NCBI GenBank assembly: GCA_964647905.1
Contig: CAZYJR010000007.1
Coordinates: 66,595-130,594 of the forward strand
Length of the DNA: 64,000 nucleotides
Reading direction: 5' to 3'
Source of the DNA: CAZYJR01 sp964647905
Lineage (GTDB): Bacteria > Desulfobacterota > DSM-4660 > Desulfatiglandales > HGW-15
The number at the start of each line of letters is the position of its first letter. The first letter of the stretch is position 1. The notes beneath the pieces are model-generated. The model did no database searches. It worked only from the letters and a program-made list of their open reading frames with translations, and was not told the origin of the DNA. Shown piece by piece: positions 35,141 through 43,388 of this stretch. The translations under genes and the position numbers were made by a program.

Positions 35141-35154
35141 TCCCCTGTTTTCGT
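35141..35154 (+). repeat. 14-nt direct repeat, right copy
   Basis: Identical to 34313-34326. It lies 19 bases after the toxin stop and lacks the upstream ACAGGGG arm, so it is only the 3' half of the terminator seen on the left side. Confidence 0.7.
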
Positions 35155-35517
35155 TTCGGCCCGGATCTTGGATCCCGCTGGTCCCACCGGGAAGAAATTC
35201 AGTCTCTCGCCCGCCTGAAATGATCCCCCCGAATCTCACGGCCGATCGGACGGCCGGACTTCATCATGATAAATCAGTATGTTGAGCTGGTCCTGCCCGG
35301 AGGCTATTGACAGCATGCGCACCCCTCCGATATGGTAGGCAAGACCCGTGCACATCCTGCTTTTTGTGCTCACTGGTATACTTGATATCTCCAGGGAGCA
35401 AGCCCAATGAAAAGGCGGCATTCGCAGATGGCTCTGGTGAAACCGATCAGCCCAACCCCTTTTCCGCAGTCATTCTTGTCTTCAAGCAGTAAACCCAAAC
35501 AAGGAAAGGAGGATCTC
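35155..35517. other. Gene-free leader before the lipoprotein gene
   Basis: About 360 bases without a supportable gene. A candidate promoter is TTGACA at 35307-35312 with TATGGT at 35331-35336 (18-base spacer), pointing to the lipoprotein gene and giving a leader of about 175 bases. The first part has the mixed composition of an island junction. Confidence 0.4.
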
Positions 35518-35943
35518 ATGTTCAGATTCCCTAAGTTCCTTTTGATCCTGCTGGCGATCTTCTCCTCCGTGTTGATCGCCGGTTGTGCCACAGTGGGCCC
35601 GCCGGCCAATGTCAAGGAGGTGACTTGCGGGGCCGGGAAGATTACCTGGGATGTGGCCAAGGAGGCCGAGATCTCGAACTTCTCATGCCAGCTCGGCAAA
35701 TTCGGTATGGACCCGGCCGTCATCTTCAACATGGATCTCAAGAATGTGAGCGATACGGCCAGGCGCTACCGGGTGAACATCTTCCTGGAAGACATGGACA
35801 GAGCCATCGGGTATTTGGTCCCCAGGAAAGGCAGCCCCCCGGTGGTGGAGCCGGGCAAGACGGAGCAGGTGAAGATCCCCTTCCTCAAGGTTGATACCAT
35901 GCCGGACAAGGTCTTTGTGGTGGTAAGACCTATCGGCGGCTAG
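35518..35943 (+). CDS. Putative lipoprotein of unknown function
   Basis: A 141-residue secreted lipoprotein. The N-terminal hydrophobic segment FPKFLLILLAIFSSVLIAGC ends in a lipobox (LIAGC). The mature part holds two cysteines (VTCGAGKITWDV and FSCQLGKFG) and a beta-rich domain with VIFNMDLKNVSDTARRYRVNIFLE, suggestive of an FxLYD/Ig-like fold. I do not recognise a family. The ATG at 35518 follows AAAGGAGGATCTC. Confidence 0.75.
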   Translation: MFRFPKFLLILLAIFSSVLIAGCATVGPPANVKEVTCGAGKITWDVAKEAEISNFSCQLGKFGMDPAVIFNMDLKNVSDTARRYRVNIFLEDMDRAIGYLVPRKGSPPVVEPGKTEQVKIPFLKVDTMPDKVFVVVRPIGG

Positions 35944-35963
35944 AAGAACTTCGGAAGGGGCCT

Positions 35964-35993
35964 GCAGCCGGCTAGTACGTATGGACCGGCTGC
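35964..35993. repeat. Hairpin between the lipoprotein and TAXI-TRAP genes
   Basis: GCAGCCGG (35964-35971) and CCGGCTGC (35986-35993) are perfect inverted repeats with a 14-base loop, 20 bases after the lipoprotein stop. No T-run follows. It may act as a weak or Rho-dependent terminator or an mRNA end stabiliser. Confidence 0.4.
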
Positions 35994-36038
35994 GTCCTCG
36001 GAGTCACACGAGAACTTCAGGAAAAGGAGGAGGTCGAT

Positions 36039-37019
36039 ATGAGACGATCAACTAGGTTGACCCTGACGGTTTCCCTGGTTTTGGGTGCCTGCCTGCTGAT
36101 TGGAGGCCCCGCTCTTGCGCGCACCACTTTCATCGGTATCGGGACCGGCGGCACCGGCGGCATCTACTATCCCTACGGCGGAGGTGTGGCCGAGATCTGG
36201 TCAAAGCATGTGCCGAACGTCAAGGCCGTAGCCGAGGTGACCGGTGCCAGCGTGGAGAACGTCCGGCTGGCTCATCAGGGAGAGACGGTGATCGGCGAGG
36301 TCATGGGCGATGTGGCCGAGGCCGGATACCACGGGCTCTCCAAGTTCAAGGGGGAGAAGCAGAACATCCTGTCAATGGCCATCATGTACCCCAACCTGCT
36401 TCAAATAGTAACTCTCAAGAACAGCGGCATCACGGATGTCACCCAGGTGAAGGGCGAGAATATCAGCACCGGGAGCCCCGGGAGCGGCACCAATTTCATG
36501 ACCGAGGCCGTGTTCAAGGCCCTGGGGATTCCCTTGGACTCCTATGACGACAGCCGATTGTCCTTTACCGAGAGCGCTAACGCCCTCCGTGACGGGACCA
36601 TAGAGGTGGGCTCCTGGTGTGTGGGACCCGGGACCAGCTCCATACTGGACCTGGCCACCACCCACAAGATCCGCATACTCGGGTTCACCGAGGAGCAGCA
36701 AAAGAAGATCCTGGCGGCGAACGACACGTACTCGGCCGTGGAGCTCCCGGGCGGCATCTACCCGGGTGTGGACGAGGCGGTCCCCACCGTGGGCGTATGG
36801 AACGTCATGATCTGCCAGGCCTCTCTGGACGAGGACTTGGTCTATAAACTGGTCAAGGCCTTGTATGAGCACCGGGACTATTTGAAGAGCATACACCCCT
36901 CGGCCGCTTACACCACGCCGGAGAACGCGGTAAAGTACTCGCCGATCCCGCTGCATCCCGGCACCATCAAGTACTTGAGGGAGGCGGGCATAGAGGTTCC
37001 CGCAAGAGTGGTTCCGTAA
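36039..37019 (+). CDS. TAXI-family TRAP transporter solute-binding protein
   Basis: A 326-residue periplasmic receptor with a signal peptide cleaved near ALA-RTTF. The family mark is FIGIGTGGTGGIYYPYGGGVAEIW, followed by ENISTGSPGSGTNFMTEAVFKALGI and the C-terminal HPSAAYTTPENAV. TAXI receptors work with fused TRAP permeases, as here. GGAAAAGGAGGAGG precedes the ATG. The substrate is unknown. Confidence 0.94.
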   Translation: MRRSTRLTLTVSLVLGACLLIGGPALARTTFIGIGTGGTGGIYYPYGGGVAEIWSKHVPNVKAVAEVTGASVENVRLAHQGETVIGEVMGDVAEAGYHGLSKFKGEKQNILSMAIMYPNLLQIVTLKNSGITDVTQVKGENISTGSPGSGTNFMTEAVFKALGIPLDSYDDSRLSFTESANALRDGTIEVGSWCVGPGTSSILDLATTHKIRILGFTEEQQKKILAANDTYSAVELPGGIYPGVDEAVPTVGVWNVMICQASLDEDLVYKLVKALYEHRDYLKSIHPSAAYTTPENAVKYSPIPLHPGTIKYLREAGIEVPARVVP

Positions 37020-37025
37020 GCCGAA

Positions 37026-37583
37026 ATGATCAGGCCGGCGAGGTGGCGGCTCGTTTCCTCCACTCTAGCCGGCTTGGTCTGTATATTGTCCCTGCTTTGG
37101 GGGTTCTCTTCAGGGGGCCTGGAGCTTCGCGTCTCCGGAGTCGAGGACGGCCGTCCGGTGCTGGTCCTGCCCCTTGAGCCGGGGGAGCGGTTCACCCTGC
37201 ATTACTACCACTCGGTGGAGAACGCACCCATCTGGGAAGAGCACAGCGCAGACAGAACCGGGCGCATCTATATCGAAGAGGAGAGGTACCTGGAGTTCGG
37301 CGCCGGCATGGGCAAGATGCCCGGTGTGGGCAAAATGGTCCGGCGGGGGCCTTATGAGGTCATCGAGGACATGCATATGCCGACGGGTGACTTCGTGCTG
37401 AGGGTCGGAAGTCCGGGCGTGGATCACACCGTGATTTGGCGCGGGACCCGAACCAATCTCTCCGCCGAGATCCCGCACCGGGCGGTCCGCTTCTCGGCCC
37501 GTCCGGTGAGCCGATTGTATCGACTGTGGCGGACCCTGTTTCCACATCCCTCAACCCCGAGCACAGGAAATATTGATGGCTGA
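37026..37583 (+). CDS. DUF1850 protein of the TAXI-TRAP operon
   Basis: A 185-residue protein with an N-terminal membrane anchor or signal (LVSSTLAGLVCILSLLWG) and the DUF1850 pattern FTLHYYHSVENAPIWEEH...DMHMPTGDFVLRVG. DUF1850 genes sit between the receptor and fused permease of TAXI-TRAP systems; their function is not established. It lies 6 bases after the receptor gene and overlaps the permease by 8. Confidence 0.85.
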   Translation: MIRPARWRLVSSTLAGLVCILSLLWGFSSGGLELRVSGVEDGRPVLVLPLEPGERFTLHYYHSVENAPIWEEHSADRTGRIYIEEERYLEFGAGMGKMPGVGKMVRRGPYEVIEDMHMPTGDFVLRVGSPGVDHTVIWRGTRTNLSAEIPHRAVRFSARPVSRLYRLWRTLFPHPSTPSTGNIDG

Positions 37584-39561
37584 GAACGAGACAAGGACCT
37601 CGCCGGCAGTGGCCTTCACGGCCCGGTTGATAGTGATCGTGGCGATCTGCCTGAGCCTTTATCAGCTCTACACGGCGGGTATCGCCGCGGTCACTGCCCT
37701 GGTCCAGCGCTCCATACACTTGGGGGCCATACTCTCCCTGACTTTCCTGCTGAGGCCCCCTTTCAAGGGCGCGAAAAAGGACCGGGTGAATTTGTGGTTT
37801 TGTCTGGACTGGGTCCTGGTGGCGCTGTCCGTCTACTGCACCGCCTACACCTGCATCAACCTGGAGGCCATATTCGAGCGCCAGGGGGCCTGGTTGACCA
37901 TGGACGTGGTGGTCAGCGTCATAGGCACACTCCTTGTAATGGAGGCCTGCCGCCGGGTGATCGGGGTCTTCATGACAGGTATCTGCGTCATGGCGGTGGT
38001 CTATGCCATGTACGGCCCCTACATGCCCGAGCTGATCATCCACAAGGGCTACAGCGTCGAGCGGATCGCCACTACCCTGTGGCTGACCACCGAAGGCATC
38101 TTCGGCCTGCCCCTCGGGGTCGCCGCCACCTTTGTGTATGTGTTTGTTCTTTTTGGGGCTTTCTTGGAGTCCACAGGGGGAGGGGATTTCTTTATTAATT
38201 TGGCCTACGCCCTGACCGGGCGTTTTTCCGGGGGGCCGGCCAAGACCTCGGTGGTGGCGTCCGGATTCATGGGGTCGGTATCGGGCTCTGCAGTAGGGAA
38301 CGTGGTGGCCACCGGCTCCTTTACCATACCCATGATGAAGAGGGTCGGCTATCGCCCCCATGTGGCGGGCGCCATCGAGGCGGCCGCATCCACCGGGGGG
38401 CAGCTCATGCCGCCCATAATGGGGGCGGGGGCCTTTCTCATGGCCGAGTTCACCAACACGAGCTACCTCTTAATCATCAAGATCGCCCTGATACCGGCCA
38501 TTATGTATTACCTTACGCTTCTTTTCTTTGTCCATTTCGAGGCCAAGAAAATGGGGCTGGTGGGCCTGCCCAAGGACAAGCTCCCAAGGGCCCTGAAGGT
38601 GCTGAAGGAAGGGCTCCACTTCGTGGTTCCGGTGGGAATCCTGATCTACGTCCTGGTGGCCAATTACTCCCCCATGATGGCGGGCTTTGTGGCCGTGGTG
38701 AGCATACTGGGGGCAAGCCTGGCAGCGGACAGCTTTGACTGGGCAAGGAGCAAACCGCTGAGGGTGGGTGCCGGGGAGGGCAAGGAGAGCCTGGGGCGCT
38801 TCGTCCTGCTGGAGCTGAGAGTGATACTCGGGTCCCTGGAAAAGGGCGCCCGTAACGCGGTCATGGTATCAGTGGCCTGCGCCGCCGCGGGCGTCATAGT
38901 AGGCATGGTGACCCTGACCGGGATGGGCCTCAAGTTCTCAAGCCTGGTCCTGGACTTGAGCTTCGGGATCAAGGCCCTGGCCATCCTCCTGATCGGTGCG
39001 GCCTCCCTGGTGCTGGGAATGGGGCTGCCTGTCACCGCCAGCTACATAGTGCTGGCCACCCTTGCGGGTCCGGCCCTCCTGGAGATGGGAATCCCCCTGG
39101 TCGTCTCCCACATGATAGTCTTCTGGTACTCCCAGGATGCCAATGTGACCCCGCCGGTCAGCCTGGCCAGCTTCGCAGGGGCCGGGGTGGCCGGAGCAAA
39201 GCCCATGCGGACCGCCTTCACCTCTTGGAAGCTCGCCAAGGCCCTCTACATAGTTCCCATTATGATGGCCTACCGGCCGATCCTGGGAATGGCGGGGAGC
39301 TACGAGCTGCTCCACTGGGAGGTGTGGCTGGCCATTTCGGTCACCAGCCTGGGCCTGATCTCCTTTGCCTCGGCCCTGGACAGGCGTCTGATTCGGGCGG
39401 CGACCTGGCCGGAGACCATAATCTTCTGGCTGGCCTCGGCCGGGCTCCTCTGGCCCGAGTATTGGGCCGACGCGGCCGGATTCGTGCTCTTCGCGGCGGC
39501 GGTCCTCCTGCAGAGGTTCCATACCCCGGCCAGCATGGCCGCAGCCCCGGCTTCGGCATGA
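37576..39561 (+). CDS. Fused TRAP transporter permease (DctQM-type, TAXI-associated)
   Basis: A 661-residue polytopic membrane protein in which small and large TRAP permease parts are fused. Typical segments are GAFLESTGGGDFFINLAYALTGR, GSVSGSAVGNVVATGSFTIPMM, AASTGGQLMPPIMGAGAFLMAE and MGLPVTASYIVLATLAGPAL. The ATG at 37576, behind AGGAAA, is preferred over a TTG one codon earlier. It is the last gene of the operon and converges on the response-regulator gene. Confidence 0.95.
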   Translation: MAENETRTSPAVAFTARLIVIVAICLSLYQLYTAGIAAVTALVQRSIHLGAILSLTFLLRPPFKGAKKDRVNLWFCLDWVLVALSVYCTAYTCINLEAIFERQGAWLTMDVVVSVIGTLLVMEACRRVIGVFMTGICVMAVVYAMYGPYMPELIIHKGYSVERIATTLWLTTEGIFGLPLGVAATFVYVFVLFGAFLESTGGGDFFINLAYALTGRFSGGPAKTSVVASGFMGSVSGSAVGNVVATGSFTIPMMKRVGYRPHVAGAIEAAASTGGQLMPPIMGAGAFLMAEFTNTSYLLIIKIALIPAIMYYLTLLFFVHFEAKKMGLVGLPKDKLPRALKVLKEGLHFVVPVGILIYVLVANYSPMMAGFVAVVSILGASLAADSFDWARSKPLRVGAGEGKESLGRFVLLELRVILGSLEKGARNAVMVSVACAAAGVIVGMVTLTGMGLKFSSLVLDLSFGIKALAILLIGAASLVLGMGLPVTASYIVLATLAGPALLEMGIPLVVSHMIVFWYSQDANVTPPVSLASFAGAGVAGAKPMRTAFTSWKLAKALYIVPIMMAYRPILGMAGSYELLHWEVWLAISVTSLGLISFASALDRRLIRAATWPETIIFWLASAGLLWPEYWADAAGFVLFAAAVLLQRFHTPASMAAAPASA

Positions 39562-39593
39562 CCACTGCCCGCGAATCGGGACCGTGATCCAGG

Positions 39594-39621
39594 GGCCGGA
39601 TGGCTACCCATCATCCAGGCC
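39594..39621. terminator. Possible bidirectional hairpin between convergent genes
   Basis: GGCCGGATG (39594-39602) pairs with CATCCAGGCC (39612-39621) with one bulged A. It lies in the 42-base gap and the last codons of the response regulator, between convergent transcription units. There is no T-tract on either side. Confidence 0.3.
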
Positions 39622-41022
39622 GTATCTCTTGATCTTCCGCCACAAGGAGACCCGGTCTATTCCCATGATCTTTGCGGCCTGGGTCTTGTTCCCCCGGGTG
39701 CGCTCGAGGACCCAGGCGATGTAGCGCTTCTCCTGCTCCTCCAGTGTGGGTATCTGGGAAGGGGTGTGGCGGTAAGTCTCAACGGACAGGCTGCGGATGT
39801 AGTCGGGGAGCTGCTCCGGCTCGAGCGTGGGACCGGTTGCCAGGGTCACTGCTCTTTCTACAACGTTTTCCAGCTCCCTGACATTGCCCGGCCATCCGTA
39901 CCGGCACAAAAGGTCCATGGCCTCCCAGTCGATCTCCTTGACCTCCTTGTGCATGGCCTGGGCCTTCTGCCGGAGGAAGTGATGGGCCAACAGGGGGATG
40001 TCCCCGTCCCGTTCAGTGAGTGGGGGCAGGGCGATGGTTACCACGTTCAGGCGGTAGTAGAGATCCTGCCGGAACCTTCCCCTGTCCACTTCCTCCTTGG
40101 GGTCCCTGTGGGTGGCGGCGATGAATCGCAGATCCACGCTCAGCGGCTGATTTCCGCCGACCCGCAGGACTTCCCTTTCCTGGATGACGCGAAGGAGCCT
40201 CACCTGCATGCTCATGGGCATGTCGCCGACTTCGTCCAGGAACACGGTCCCGCCGTCGGCTGATTCCAGGAGTCCTTTCCTGGGGCTGTCGGCACCGGTG
40301 TAAGCCCCCTTTTCATGGCCGAAGAGCTCGTTGGCCATCAGCTCCTCGGTGAAGGATCCGCAGTTGAACGCCACGAACCGGTTTTCCGATCTGTGACTGA
40401 GGCGGTGTATGGCCCTGGCCACCAGCTCTTTTCCGGTCCCGCTCTCCCCCAGCAGGAGTATATTGGTATCCGAAGGCGCAACCCGGCGGACGGTGTCCAA
40501 AACGCCCTGGACGGCCTCGCTCCTCCCCACTATCGACGGGAAGTCTCGGGATTTCCTCAAGGCCTCCTTGAGCTCCGCGTTCTCCAGCTGCAGGCTCCTC
40601 TTCAGCAGGGCCTCGCGGACCACCTTGCGGATCTCATCGATCTTGTAGGGTTTGGCGATGTAGTGGTAGGCCCCTTGTTTCATGGCCTCCACAGCGCTGT
40701 CCACTGTGGCGTAACCGGTGATCATGATCACCTCGATGTGGGGCTGGAGCCTCTTGCTCTCCGCCAGGACCTCCATTCCGTCCACCCCCTGCATCCGTAG
40801 ATCGGTAATGACCAGGTCAAAGGCGCGTCCAGCGAGGAGCTCCAGGGCCTTCCGGCCTTCGGCCGTTCCCACCGCTTCGTAGCCTTCCTTGCCCAGAATA
40901 CGTATCAAGTTCTTGCGGGCAGGATCCTCGTCCTCCACTATGAGTATAGTGTATTTATCATTATTCAATTGAACCGACCTTATCTCATCAGTCTGTTTCT
41001 TCCGGTTGATACGGGCCTTCAC
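39604..41022 (-). CDS. Sigma-54-dependent response regulator, NtrC family
   Basis: A 472-residue activator with three domains. Receiver: ILIVEDED, phospho-acceptor D74 in LVITDLRM, ITGYATV and AKPYK. AAA+: Walker A GESGTGKE, the sigma-54 contact loop as GAYTGA, and Walker B GGTVFLDEVGDMP. A Fis-type helix-turn-helix follows at the end (NKTQAAKIMGIDRVSLWRKIKRYGL). The first 22 residues overlap the kinase gene by 35 bases, so a downstream TTG start is possible. It ends the SLC13-Usp operon, whose promoter looks like a sigma-54 site. Confidence 0.94.
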   Translation of the reverse strand: MKARINRKKQTDEIRSVQLNNDKYTILIVEDEDPARKNLIRILGKEGYEAVGTAEGRKALELLAGRAFDLVITDLRMQGVDGMEVLAESKRLQPHIEVIMITGYATVDSAVEAMKQGAYHYIAKPYKIDEIRKVVREALLKRSLQLENAELKEALRKSRDFPSIVGRSEAVQGVLDTVRRVAPSDTNILLLGESGTGKELVARAIHRLSHRSENRFVAFNCGSFTEELMANELFGHEKGAYTGADSPRKGLLESADGGTVFLDEVGDMPMSMQVRLLRVIQEREVLRVGGNQPLSVDLRFIAATHRDPKEEVDRGRFRQDLYYRLNVVTIALPPLTERDGDIPLLAHHFLRQKAQAMHKEVKEIDWEAMDLLCRYGWPGNVRELENVVERAVTLATGPTLEPEQLPDYIRSLSVETYRHTPSQIPTLEEQEKRYIAWVLERTRGNKTQAAKIMGIDRVSLWRKIKRYGLDDG

Positions 41023-42472
41023 TTGCGGCGGGCCCCGCTCTCAGGGGCAAGTATACCCGAAAGGTGGCCCCTCGGCCTACCTCGCTTTGGACCTCGATTC
41101 GACCCCCATGCTGCTCAATGATGCCGTGAGAGACCGAGAGCCCTAGTCCGGAGCCCTTGCCAACCTCCTTGGTTGTAAAGAAGGGGTCGAAGATCTTGGG
41201 TATATCCGAGGGAGGTATGCCCCTGCCAGTGTCCTGCACCTCGAAACAGAACTCCTCGCTGCTTTCCACTCGGCATGCCTTGATGCGCAGGGTCCCCTGG
41301 TCTTTCATTGCCTGGAAGGCGTTTAGTATCAGGTTCAGGAGCACCTGTTGGATCCGCCTGGGATCGAGCTCCGCCGTGATTCCCTCGGGGATTTCCACTT
41401 GGACGTCTATGTGCGAAGGGATCTCTCCGCGTATGAGCTTCAGGGTTTGCTCCACCAGCGCTGCGAATCGCACCTCTTTGGGACTGAACGAGCGGCGCCT
41501 CGAGAACTCCAGGAGGGCCTTTACTATGTCCCTTGCCCGCTCCACCTGCTTTTCGGTTTCTTGGAGAAGCTCTCTCTGGTAGTCAAGGTCCCCCTCTGCC
41601 AGCTCCTCGATGAGGATCTGAACCGAGGTGCTTATATTGTTCAGGGGGTTGTTCAGTTCGTGTGCCACCCCGGATGTGAGGGTGCCCAGGGAGGCCACCT
41701 TCTCGCTCTGGATGAGCTGCTCGCTGCGCCTGTGGAGCTCCTGGAGCATGTCGTTGATGCTGGTGACCAGGGACTCGAACTCGTCTCCCGTAGAAATAGG
41801 GGGGATGTTTCGGTAATCCCTGTCTGAGAGCTTCTTGATGGCGAGCCCGAGGGCCTTGAGGGGGCGGTTGATGTTGAAGATGAGGAAGAGGGCGGTTGCC
41901 AGGGAGACGGCCAGTATCGCGCACAGGGCGAAAATGAGGTAGGTCTCCGAGCTCTGAACCAGTTCAGAGACATACTTCCTCTCCCTGGTTACCATGCCCT
42001 CCACCTCTTCGGTGAGCTCCTTGCCCAGGGCCCGGATCCGCTCCATGCGCCCGGGCAGCTCGGCCAGGATCTTCCGGTTCAGCCTGAGAGCGCCGGTCTC
42101 CTCGTGGGATTCCAGCATCCGCGACATCAAGTCACGGTAGGTGTCCATGGTCTCGCCTATGCCCCCGAGGTTGGGGGCCAGGGCGTACTTGCCGTGGCGC
42201 TCGATGATCTCCTCCAGCTCTTCCCGGGCGAGCACCACATACTGGAGTGTTTCCTTCAGATCGCGGGGATCCATGTTCAGAAAGTAGTTCTTTTCGTAGC
42301 GGCGGATTTCCAGCACCGTGTTCAGAAGCCTGTCCTTGCTCTCTATCAAGTCCAGCTTGCGGTTCAGTAGGTAGTAGCGGTAGTAGCCCATCGACCAGAT
42401 GGCGCCACTTATCACCATGAACCCCACAAAGGTGATGATGATTCTCCTTCGTATGCTTACCTTGAGTCTCAT
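40988..42472 (-). CDS. Membrane sensor histidine kinase
   Basis: A 494-residue kinase. Two membrane helices (about 12-30 and 178-203) bracket a helical periplasmic sensor. A HAMP domain, the H-box GTLTSGVAHELNNPLNNIS, an N-box (NLILNAFQAM), DTGRGIPP and GSGLGLSVSHGI follow. The HELNNPL type is usual for kinases pairing with NtrC-family regulators, and that regulator follows directly. The start ATG is at 42472, just after an in-frame GTG. Confidence 0.93.
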   Translation of the reverse strand: MRLKVSIRRRIIITFVGFMVISGAIWSMGYYRYYLLNRKLDLIESKDRLLNTVLEIRRYEKNYFLNMDPRDLKETLQYVVLAREELEEIIERHGKYALAPNLGGIGETMDTYRDLMSRMLESHEETGALRLNRKILAELPGRMERIRALGKELTEEVEGMVTRERKYVSELVQSSETYLIFALCAILAVSLATALFLIFNINRPLKALGLAIKKLSDRDYRNIPPISTGDEFESLVTSINDMLQELHRRSEQLIQSEKVASLGTLTSGVAHELNNPLNNISTSVQILIEELAEGDLDYQRELLQETEKQVERARDIVKALLEFSRRRSFSPKEVRFAALVEQTLKLIRGEIPSHIDVQVEIPEGITAELDPRRIQQVLLNLILNAFQAMKDQGTLRIKACRVESSEEFCFEVQDTGRGIPPSDIPKIFDPFFTTKEVGKGSGLGLSVSHGIIEQHGGRIEVQSEVGRGATFRVYLPLRAGPAASEGPYQPEETD

Positions 42473-42485
42473 CACTGTTGAGCTC

Positions 42486-43337
42486 TTACCTGTACGAAGG
42501 CGGCTCGACCTTGCACTCCAAGTCCTTTACTCCTTCCAGGGTGCCGACCGTCTCCAGAATGCGCCTGTTCAGGTCGTCCTGCAGGGTCTTCCGAACCCGG
42601 CGCTCCACGGAATCCGTCGTATACCCGGTCTTCCTGATCTTATCTCCTTTGACCAAGACCTTCACTTTCCCTCGATCCACTTCCACCTCCGCATGGCAGA
42701 GCGGCATCAGCAGTGCGGTAACATGGGCCTGGAGGGCCATATCCTTGAGCCGGGCCAGGGACTGCTCAGTGGTCGCACAACAGGGGCCGCCCGCCGCGGA
42801 ACAGATCAGTTGAGCCGCATCCTCCGAGGTTAGGGTCCCGACATTGAGCACCATATCGTATAGAGAGGGATCCTTGAGGTCCTTGCCGTAAAGATAGCGA
42901 GTCCAGGCCGACCGCTCTTTGTCCTCTTTCCGGATCCACTCGAGGGCTCCTTTCCTGTCCATACCCTGCCTGCTCATGAGGAGGCGGACCCTCTCCTCGG
43001 TCCGGGCGATGAGCCTGACCTTCAGGATGTGAGGCAGCTCGGGGAGGAGCAAATGGCCTCCATGGCCATGATAGACAAGGTTGTCCTTTGAGGCAACCTC
43101 CAGGAGTGCTGCCCTGACATAGGTCAGGTACTGCTCTTTTCCGTGGGTGAGGCGCTCCACGAAACGAGGGGCGTCATGCAGTGATTGGAGCAGCTTGCTC
43201 TCAGGCACGTGAAACAGCCGGGAGGCCTCGATCAGGACCTCTCGACTCAGGCACTGGTAATCCAACCGAGCGGCCACTCGCTCGGCCACCTCTTGCCCGT
43301 GGGAGTAGCACCCCCTGGAAATCGTTATAACCGCCAT
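42486..43337 (-). CDS. Cytidylate kinase-like protein with C-terminal BON-like domain
   Basis: A 283-residue protein. Residues 1-190 resemble the cytidylate-kinase-like family (MAVITISRGCYSHGQEVAERVAARLDYQ), but the P-loop glycines are altered, so nucleotide phosphorylation is doubtful. Residues 200-283 (HVTALLMPLCHAEVEVDRGKVKVLVKGDK...VKDLECKV) look like a BON-type domain. It lies between the SLC13 permease and the sensor kinase in the same operon, suggesting a signalling or sensing role. Confidence 0.7.
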   Translation of the reverse strand: MAVITISRGCYSHGQEVAERVAARLDYQCLSREVLIEASRLFHVPESKLLQSLHDAPRFVERLTHGKEQYLTYVRAALLEVASKDNLVYHGHGGHLLLPELPHILKVRLIARTEERVRLLMSRQGMDRKGALEWIRKEDKERSAWTRYLYGKDLKDPSLYDMVLNVGTLTSEDAAQLICSAAGGPCCATTEQSLARLKDMALQAHVTALLMPLCHAEVEVDRGKVKVLVKGDKIRKTGYTTDSVERRVRKTLQDDLNRRILETVGTLEGVKDLECKVEPPSYR

Positions 43338-43388
43338 GTCTCAGTGCTCCTTTCCGGCCGGAATCGTATCCGGATTCGTCGGTCCTGA

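Noticed and set aside
34261..35154. Prophage or integrative element at the tRNA-Leu gene
   Set aside because: No integrase, no phage genes and no copy of the tRNA 3' end; only a short repeat and a toxin-antitoxin pair are present.
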